This document shows, in pieces, positions 1 through 4,460 of a stretch of 11,708 nucleotides of DNA (position 1 is its first letter; each line of letters opens with the position of its first letter). Position numbers and translations under genes: made by a program. The notes beneath the pieces were generated by a model, which saw only the letters and a program-made list of their open reading frames with translations, was not told the DNA's origin and made no database searches. The DNA comes from Granulosicoccus sp964449565 (lineage in GTDB: Bacteria > Pseudomonadota > Gammaproteobacteria > Granulosicoccales > Granulosicoccaceae). Location: the NCBI GenBank assembly GCA_964449565.1, contig CAYUZB010000114.1, positions 1 through 11,708 of the forward strand, read 5' to 3'.

Positions 1-55
1 GAGTACCTGGCTACGAACCAGGCGGTCGGAGGTTCGAATCCTTCCGGGCGCGCCA
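1..55 (+). tRNA. tRNA-Arg(ACG), 3' part
   Basis: The 5' end lies outside the window. The visible part has an anticodon stem CCTGG/CCAGG around the 7-nt loop CTACGAA, giving anticodon ACG. Wobble position 34 is probably deaminated to inosine to read CGN arginine codons, as is known for this tRNA. The T arm is at 28-44 (GGAGG, loop TTCGAAT, CCTTC with one G-U pair). The 3' acceptor strand is 45-51, the discriminator G is at 52 and the encoded CCA at 53-55. The sequence closely resembles E. coli tRNA-Arg(ACG). The D arm is mostly missing because of the window edge, not because of a break in the gene. Confidence 0.95.
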
Positions 56-88
56 ACTTGCAACAACCTGAAGAATCGTCCTGTCACG

Positions 89-116
89 ACCGGTAATTTT
101 TGTACTCTGGTTTTTT
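89..116 (+). terminator. Possible rho-independent terminator after tRNA-Arg
   Basis: ACCGG (89-93) pairs with CTGGT (107-111), including one G-U pair, across a 13-nt loop and runs into six T at 111-116. The stem is short and the loop large, so this is a weak candidate. Its place between the two tRNA genes fits termination or attenuation of the tRNA-Arg transcript. Confidence 0.35.
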
Positions 117-150
117 GTGTAGAAATTACTGATAGACGGGCGGCAGGTAC

Positions 151-242
151 GGAGAGGTGGCCGAGTGGCTGAAGGCGCTCCCCTGCTAAGGGAGTATACG
201 TTTTAAAGCGTATCGAGGGTTCGAATCCCTCTCTCTCCGCCA
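151..242 (+). tRNA. tRNA-Ser(GCT)
   Basis: A complete class II tRNA of 92 nt including encoded CCA. The acceptor stem GGAGAGG (151-157) pairs with 232-238 with one G-U pair. The anticodon stem CTCCC/GGGAG encloses the loop CTGCTAA, so the anticodon is GCT, reading AGC and AGT serine codons. A long variable arm (TATACG/CGTATC region) typical of serine tRNAs follows. The T loop is TTCGAAT, the discriminator G is at 239 and CCA at 240-242. It lies 95 bp after tRNA-Arg on the same strand, so the two may be cotranscribed. Confidence 0.97.
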
Positions 243-257
243 ACTTGCTCATTAGCT

Positions 258-281
258 CAATCACGCAACCGGATTGTTTTT
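258..281 (+). terminator. Possible weak terminator between tRNA-Ser and glk
   Basis: CAATC (258-262) pairs perfectly with GATTG (272-276) around a 9-nt loop, followed by five T at 277-281. The stem is short and AU-rich, so termination would be partial. It ends only 9 nt before the glk start codon, so read-through would feed glk. Confidence 0.4.
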
Positions 282-290
282 AGAGTCAAA

Positions 291-1241
291 ATGAAGGGCA
301 AGCGGCTGGTCGGCGATGTGGGTGGTACGAATGCGCGATTTGCCATTCTCGACAAAAACAATCGCCCTCATAAGACGCAGACTTTACCCACCAAGGACTA
401 CAGCGGTCTGGTTGACGCAATACAGGCTTATCTAGAGCATCAGCACATCATCGATGTTCGTTCGGCTGCGATTGCCGTTGCCAACCCATTGCTTGGTGAT
501 GTGATGAAGATGACCAATAACTCCTGGTCTTTTTCCATCAGCGAAACTGAAAATACACTTGGGCTCGAAAAGTTGCACGTCGTCAATGACTTCAACGCTC
601 TGGCCAGGGCTGTACCACATTTGAATGCTGCCGATATCATCAAGGTAGGCGGGGGCGAAAAGAAGCCAAATGCTGCTATTGCCGTTATCGGACCTGGCAC
701 CGGTCTGGGCGTGTCGGGCCTGGTTCCCTGTGGTCAGCATTACACCGCCTTACAAGGTGAGGGGGGGCATGTATCGCTTGGTCTACGTACACCACGTGAA
801 TATGAAATACATGCGGTGTTAAAGAAACGCTTTGGACATGTCTCTGCAGAGCGAGCGCTTTCCGGGCCGGGTCTGATCAATCTGCAGTCCGCCTTGCGGG
901 AAATCGATGGCCTGGATTCGCTCGAACTGACCCCTGCTGAAATCACAGAACGCGCCTGCAATGGCAGTGACGCGATTTGCGTGGAAGTGGTGCAGATTTT
1001 TTGCGAGCTGCTGGGCTCATGTGCCGGAAATCTGGTGCTGTCGCTCGGCGCCGAAGGTGGGGTTTATATTGGAGGCGGCATTGTGCCGAAGTTGGGAGAG
1101 ACCTTTATTCAGTCCGGCTTTCGCCAACAGTTCGAAGCCAAGGGACGCATGAGCCACTACCTGGAGAAAATTCCGAGCTTTGTGATCGCGGCCCCGCATC
1201 CGGCATTGCTAGGCGTGGCTCAGGTATACGCTGAAGCGTGA
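291..1241 (+). CDS. glk: Glucokinase, bacterial hexokinase-type (GlcK family)
   Basis: Cytoplasmic glucokinase: it phosphorylates glucose with ATP to glucose 6-phosphate for entry into glycolysis. The protein has 316 residues against about 321 in E. coli Glk. The phosphate-1 motif DVGGTNARF is at residues 9-17 and the catalytic Asp is D100 in VVNDF. The phosphate-2 loop GPGTGLG spans 134-140. The sugar-binding residues E157 and H160 (GEGGH) and E187 follow, then SGPGLINL and near the C-terminus GGVYIGGGIVP. D100, E157, H160 and E187 carry the same numbers as in the E. coli enzyme, which supports both the family and the start. The start is ATG, with only a weak AGAG ribosome site at 282-285. 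The gene begins 48 bp after tRNA-Ser, with no room for a strong promoter of its own, so it may depend on tRNA read-through. It has no linked sugar transporter or dehydratase gene here. Confidence 0.96.
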   Translation: MKGKRLVGDVGGTNARFAILDKNNRPHKTQTLPTKDYSGLVDAIQAYLEHQHIIDVRSAAIAVANPLLGDVMKMTNNSWSFSISETENTLGLEKLHVVNDFNALARAVPHLNAADIIKVGGGEKKPNAAIAVIGPGTGLGVSGLVPCGQHYTALQGEGGHVSLGLRTPREYEIHAVLKKRFGHVSAERALSGPGLINLQSALREIDGLDSLELTPAEITERACNGSDAICVEVVQIFCELLGSCAGNLVLSLGAEGGVYIGGGIVPKLGETFIQSGFRQQFEAKGRMSHYLEKIPSFVIAAPHPALLGVAQVYAEA

Positions 1242-1259
1242 ACTCGCAGGTGTCGCAGG

Positions 1260-1288
1260 CTTGAAAATGGCCGTCTCCGTACGCACAT
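1260..1288 (+). promoter_or_regulatory. Candidate heat-shock (sigma-32-type) promoter of the hsp20 gene
   Basis: CTTGAAA at 1260-1266 matches the sigma-32 -35 consensus exactly. Sixteen nt later GCACAT (1283-1288) partly matches the CCCCAT -10 core, and the spacing is at the upper limit. A sigma-70 reading (TTGAAA with CATTAT) would need a 19-bp spacer and is poorer. A heat-shock promoter fits the gene that follows. The prediction rests on motif match only. Confidence 0.45.
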
Positions 1289-1297
1289 TATGATGTT

Positions 1298-1326
1298 GGC
1301 AGGCGTGTGACCTGCCTTATCGGAGA
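1298..1326 (+). promoter_or_regulatory. hsp20 leader hairpin and ribosome site
   Basis: GGCAGG (1298-1303) and CCTGCC (1311-1316) form a perfect 6-bp GC-rich stem with a 7-nt loop. It sits just before the Shine-Dalgarno sequence CGGAGA (1321-1326), which lies 6 nt from the ATG at 1333. No T tract follows, so it is not an intrinsic terminator of glk. It could be an operator or a folded 5' leader. Confidence 0.4.
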
Positions 1327-1332
1327 GTAACT

Positions 1333-1773
1333 ATGCGTTCGCAAGGCTTTGAACAATTCCTGGATGCCAATACCCTGAAACGTATCCAGAACGAGTTTGG
1401 ACGATTTATTGAGGGGGACTGGGCGAGGGATTTTGCATCGTCAACATCGAACCCAGTACAGGACTGGTATCCATTGGCCGATGTCTCCTCGGGGGAGACC
1501 GAATATACGTTGCAGATGGATGTGCCAGGTGTTGCTTCCGAGGCGATCAAGGTGACTGTACGTCAAGGGGTTCTGACGATTTCTGGAAATCGTGAGTTGG
1601 CGTTGGACGCCCGAAGTGAACGGCCATCGGGGAAATTTTGCCGTCAATTCAACTTGCCGGAAGGCGCTGACGAAAATGCCATCAATGCGAATTGCGAAAG
1701 TGGAGTGCTGACGGTCAAGGTCGCGATCACTGACATCAGTAAAGGTGCGCGTAGTATTCCAGTAAACGGTTAG
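1333..1773 (+). CDS. Small heat-shock protein, Hsp20/alpha-crystallin family
   Basis: ATP-independent cytoplasmic holdase that would bind unfolding proteins under heat or other stress and pass them to DnaK/ClpB. At 146 residues it has the usual family size. Residues 1-42 form the variable N-terminal arm. The alpha-crystallin domain spans about 43-137, with the family hallmarks YPLADV, a DVPGV segment, GVLTISG and the late GVLTVKV strand. The tail holds I-P-V (SIPVNG), the IxI/V motif that docks into the neighbouring subunit's domain to build oligomers. The ATG start has a good ribosome site (GGAG at 1322). It stands alone with its own candidate heat-shock promoter, and the next gene is convergent. 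Family assignment is secure; which paralogue (IbpA-like or other class A/B) cannot be told. Confidence 0.93.
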   Translation: MRSQGFEQFLDANTLKRIQNEFGRFIEGDWARDFASSTSNPVQDWYPLADVSSGETEYTLQMDVPGVASEAIKVTVRQGVLTISGNRELALDARSERPSGKFCRQFNLPEGADENAINANCESGVLTVKVAITDISKGARSIPVNG

Positions 1774-1797
1774 AGAAGTGTTCCCGCTTGAGCTTAT

Positions 1798-2793
1798 TTA
1801 CTGAGTGTCATCAAGGGCAGGAGGTCTCAGAGTGTCGAATCGGTCTGCAATGCCTGAGATGATCTCATCGCAGTTTGCAGTTGGACTGCTACCGTCAGGA
1901 AGACCTGTTTCGAGATCAAAGTCGCAGCGGAAAATACCCGTTAACGGCGACGGATTGTTCTCGACTCTAAGTTGGGTTCCGTCAATTGCGTAGAAAATTT
2001 CTGCACCTGCCACAGGTTGTGGACGCTGAGGCACGAAGATGTCTCCACCGTCGTTATTGTCGGTAACTTCAAACGTGGTGGGTACCGTGATACGAGCTTG
2101 CATCACCACGCAATTATTGCCATTACCATTGAAAAGATCTTCCCGACAGGCAGATGTATTAAAGAAGCTGGCCTGTTCGACGAAGATAGCAATATCGTCA
2201 GTTGCCAAGGGTTGTTCACAGTTGATCATCGTGAGTGACTCGCCGATTCCCGGGTCAAAGCTTCCGAGACATTGGTTTTGTTGATCGGTCAACAGGATGC
2301 CAGAACTCAGTCTTTGATTGAGATCGACCAGTGTCGCTTCCACTTGTCGGTGAATGCCATCCAGTAAACGACCGAGCGCTGAATTTGCATCAACCGGAGG
2401 CACCAGTACGGTTGGATCACCTGGTTCCAGTGGCGTTGTTGGTTCTGGCGGTGAGCTTGGTGCTGATGGTGCTTCAGGTTCAGTTGGGGCGTTTGGTTCT
2501 GATGGTTCTTCAGGTTCAGTTGGGGCGTTTGGTTCTGATGGTTCTTCAGGTTCAGTTGGGGCGTTTGGTTCTGATGGGGCTTCAGGTGCAGTTGGAGCGT
2601 TTGGTTCTGGTGAGGCTTCAGGGTCAGTTGGAGTGGCTGGTGTTTCCGGTTCAACGGGGACGTCATTGATCGGGTTTGTATCAAGTGCACCTGGCTCGTC
2701 ATCGGACGAGGAACTACAAGCGCTCGTTAGTATCAGCATCAACGCTAGAGCAATGGCAGGCATTCCGCCTGATGGATGGATCGTTGAGTTCAT
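1798..2793 (-). CDS. Lipoprotein with Pro/Glu/Asn repeat stalk and unrecognised six-Cys domain
   Basis: 331 residues. Residues 1-26 read as a lipoprotein signal: a hydrophobic stretch, then LTSAC with C26 as the lipidated cysteine. The n-region lacks Lys/Arg and position -3 is Thr, so the lipobox is not ideal. Four Ser and Asp/Asp/Glu follow. Asp after the first residues need not mean inner-membrane retention, since +2 is Ser, so an outer-membrane site is likelier. Residues about 35-125 are a low-complexity stalk built from a 12-residue unit like EPEEPSEPNAPT. Residues about 135-331 form a domain I do not recognise. It has six cysteines in NQC, INC, SAC, NNC, FRC and ANC contexts, fit for three periplasmic disulfides. 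The start is ATG at 2793 without a clear ribosome site; an in-frame Met at residue 11 is an alternative. It is divergent from folD and convergent with hsp20. No function can be given beyond a surface or periplasmic role. Confidence 0.8.
   Translation of the reverse strand: MNSTIHPSGGMPAIALALMLILTSACSSSSDDEPGALDTNPINDVPVEPETPATPTDPEASPEPNAPTAPEAPSEPNAPTEPEEPSEPNAPTEPEEPSEPNAPTEPEAPSAPSSPPEPTTPLEPGDPTVLVPPVDANSALGRLLDGIHRQVEATLVDLNQRLSSGILLTDQQNQCLGSFDPGIGESLTMINCEQPLATDDIAIFVEQASFFNTSACREDLFNGNGNNCVVMQARITVPTTFEVTDNNDGGDIFVPQRPQPVAGAEIFYAIDGTQLRVENNPSPLTGIFRCDFDLETGLPDGSSPTANCDEIISGIADRFDTLRPPALDDTQ
2471..2650. repeat. 36-bp tandem repeat, about five units
   Basis: Units start at 2471, 2507, 2543, 2579 and 2615. 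The first three are almost identical: unit 1 differs from unit 2 at its first base, and unit 3 differs from unit 2 at its last base. The last two are diverged. The period of 36 is a multiple of three and the repeat lies inside the lipoprotein gene, so copy changes alter stalk length by 12 residues without a frameshift. Confidence 0.93.
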
Positions 2794-2825
2794 GAGCCCG
2801 CGTCTAACTGCTTGAATGTAGTGTA

Positions 2826-2847
2826 AACCATACCGGAACCATACCGC
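2826..2847. promoter_or_regulatory. 11-bp direct repeat in the lipoprotein/folD divergent region
   Basis: AACCATACCGG (2826-2836) is followed directly by AACCATACCGC (2837-2847), a ten-of-eleven match. The period is close to one helical turn, as for side-by-side binding of a regulator. It lies 33-54 bp upstream of the lipoprotein start codon and about 115 bp upstream of folD. No known regulator site is recognised. Confidence 0.4.
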
Positions 2848-2962
2848 TTCTGCTGTGATTGGGCACGTCTCGCGCGGTTGATTGGGCCAATTGACGGATT
2901 GCTTCGCAAAAAACCTACGCTTCGTGATTTAATGCGGCCTGAAATCGACAAGAGGAAACAAC

Positions 2963-3838
2963 GTGGATAACAGTATCGACGGAAAGGCGTTTGCCGAACG
3001 GCTTCGAGCCAGCCTGGCGAAGCAGGTTGCCAGTTTAAAAAGTGAGCACGGTATCGTGCCAGGCCTTGCAGTCGTGTTGGTTGGTGAGGATCCCGCCAGC
3101 CAGGTCTATGTTCGCAACAAGGGCAAGCAAACGGTTGAAGCGGGTATGGCTTCAATTGAACATAAACTCGATATTGATACCAGTGAAGCTGATTTACTCG
3201 CCTTAATTGAGCAACTAAATAACGACACGACGGTACACGGTATTCTGGTACAACTGCCTCTGCCCAAACAGATCGATGAGATGAAGGTGATCAATTCCAT
3301 CAGCTATGCCAAGGACGTTGATGGCTTTCATTTGATGAATGTAGGATTGCTCAACACCGGTGGGGATGGTGTAGTTCCTTGTACACCGTTAGGTTGTCTG
3401 ATGATGTTGAAGGATCGCCTGGGTAGTCTGTCCGGAAAGAACGCGGTAATCGTCGGGCGTTCCAATATCGTGGGTAAACCGATGGCTGCCTTGTTATTGC
3501 AAGAGAGTTGTACAGTCACCATCGCGCACTCTCGTACTCAGGATCTTGCTGATGTCTGTCGCTCGGCTGATATTCTTGTGGCGGCAGTAGGGCGCCCACG
3601 CATGATTCCGGGCGACTGGATCAAGCCCGGTGCTGCAGTCATTGATGTAGGCATCAACCGCATCGAAGAAGATGGCAAGAATCGGCTGGTCGGCGATGTC
3701 GATTACGCGTCGGCAGTGGAAGTGGCCGGCGCGATTACGCCGGTACCCGGTGGGGTCGGACCGATGACTATTGCTTGTTTGTTGCACAATACATTGCAAC
3801 AGGCGTGTCGTCTTAATGGAGTGGCTGTACCCGAGTAG
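2963..3838 (+). CDS. folD: FolD, methylenetetrahydrofolate dehydrogenase / methenyltetrahydrofolate cyclohydrolase
   Basis: Bifunctional cytoplasmic enzyme of one-carbon metabolism. It oxidises 5,10-methylene-THF with NADP+ and hydrolyses the methenyl product to 10-formyl-THF for purine and initiator-tRNA formylation. At 291 residues it is the usual length. The N-terminal catalytic domain has the YxxxK motif Y49-K53 (catalytic Lys), ILVQLPLP with Q97, and DVDGFH with D120. PCTPLG follows. The Rossmann part has GRSNIVGKP, TVTIAHSRT, AAVGRP, PGAAVIDVGINR and the C-terminal PVPGGVGPMT loop. All key residues are intact. The start is GTG, supported by AGAGGA at 2951-2956, 6 nt upstream. TTTAAT at 2928-2933 is a possible -10, but no good -35 goes with it. 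The next gene is convergent and the stop codons are only 4 bp apart. Confidence 0.97.
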   Translation: MDNSIDGKAFAERLRASLAKQVASLKSEHGIVPGLAVVLVGEDPASQVYVRNKGKQTVEAGMASIEHKLDIDTSEADLLALIEQLNNDTTVHGILVQLPLPKQIDEMKVINSISYAKDVDGFHLMNVGLLNTGGDGVVPCTPLGCLMMLKDRLGSLSGKNAVIVGRSNIVGKPMAALLLQESCTVTIAHSRTQDLADVCRSADILVAAVGRPRMIPGDWIKPGAAVIDVGINRIEEDGKNRLVGDVDYASAVEVAGAITPVPGGVGPMTIACLLHNTLQQACRLNGVAVPE

Positions 3839-3842
3839 CCGC

Positions 3843-4322
3843 TTAGATACGAGTGCCACTATTCGGTCCACGACCTAGTGGCACGACACCTTCTGTCATC
3901 CACATGTCGGCATACTCGCCGCTTAGTTGTTTACCCATCTGGAACGCATAACCCAACTCTGTGCCATCGGGCATCATGAGCCATACGGCTTGCACGGCCG
4001 TGTTGCCTTGAATCTCGACCGGATCATAGCGGCTTCCTACAAAGTTGAGCATGTCGCCAAAACCACGTTTGATCATGTTGGTAAAACGCGATAGTGGACC
4101 TGTGTTCGCACGATTGCCAGGAGACGCAAATCGATAGACGGTTGCGATGCCGTCATCATTTTGGCTTTCAGTATTGGCGCCCAGCGCCTCGATCACGATT
4201 TTGACCACTTCGTCTGGCTGGTACTGCGTACTTGGTTGAAGTGAGCTGTCAGCATGAGCACTACTCGACAACATCCAGAACAAGCTCAGAGCGAGGATTT
4301 TACCGTTCAAGGCAGGGTGCAT
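3843..4322 (-). CDS. Exported protein resembling DUF4864
   Basis: 159 residues from the ATG at 4322, which has a strong ribosome site (AGGAG, about 7 nt upstream). An upstream in-frame TTG at 4346 is less likely. Residues 1-24 are a signal peptide: a short charged start, a hydrophobic core LALSLFWML, then SAHA before D25. The mature protein holds a segment reading DDGIATVYRFASPGNR, then a Phe-rich part, GNTAVQAVWLMMPDG and a MWMTEGV end. That order (short helix, 'F-A-S/A-P-G-N-R', then sheet strands with a Trp) resembles DUF4864, a small NTF2-like family of unknown function, recalled from memory and not searched. There are no cysteines and no evident catalytic motif. It is probably periplasmic. 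It is divergent from the DUF1800 gene and convergent with folD. Confidence 0.75.
   Translation of the reverse strand: MHPALNGKILALSLFWMLSSSAHADSSLQPSTQYQPDEVVKIVIEALGANTESQNDDGIATVYRFASPGNRANTGPLSRFTNMIKRGFGDMLNFVGSRYDPVEIQGNTAVQAVWLMMPDGTELGYAFQMGKQLSGEYADMWMTEGVVPLGRGPNSGTRI
3853..3884. other. Strong hairpin at the folD/DUF4864-like convergent junction
   Basis: GTGCCACTA (3853-3861) and TAGTGGCAC (3876-3884) are perfect 9-bp inverted repeats. Inside them GGTC (3865-3868) and GACC (3872-3875) pair around a 3-nt loop, leaving only a 3-nt bulge. The structure begins 15 bp after the folD stop and lies within the last codons of the minus-strand gene. There is no T tract on either strand, so it is not a classic intrinsic terminator. 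It may protect a 3' end or help factor-dependent termination. Confidence 0.6.
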
Positions 4323-4460
4323 GATGGTCTCCTGTGCGATTGTCAAGTTGTTTTAACGCTTTCATCTTGGTGTTGTACGTGTCATTTCGGCAAACCGGAC
4401 TTCTATTTGCCCGCAATTTGCGTAGGCTAGAGTTCTAAGTTTCTGACAATCAGGCCCCGA

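Noticed and set aside
1..242. tRNA genes as an integration site of a genomic island
   Set aside because: No integrase gene and no second copy of a tRNA 3' end is found in the window, and the following genes are housekeeping.
2471..2650. Repeat array considered as CRISPR
   Set aside because: The units are directly adjacent with no unique spacers, the period is 36 bp and it codes in frame.
2354..2815. Plus-strand open frame rich in Gly/Ser (SGSVGAFGSDG repeats)
   Set aside because: It is the antisense reading of the 36-bp repeat of the lipoprotein gene; the minus-strand frame has a signal sequence, lipobox and a cysteine-bearing domain.
2790..3155. Minus-strand 121-codon open frame over the folD start
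   Set aside because: It runs antisense across conserved FolD codons and shows no recognisable domain or ribosome site.
4323..4346. TTG start for the DUF4864-like gene, 8 codons upstream
   Set aside because: The ATG at 4322 has a strong AGGAG site at proper distance and gives a normal signal peptide; the AGGAG would otherwise be coding.
4341..4346. TTGACA on the minus strand as a -35 element
   Set aside because: A matching -10 would fall at the start codon of the gene it would serve, and no good -10 sequence is there.
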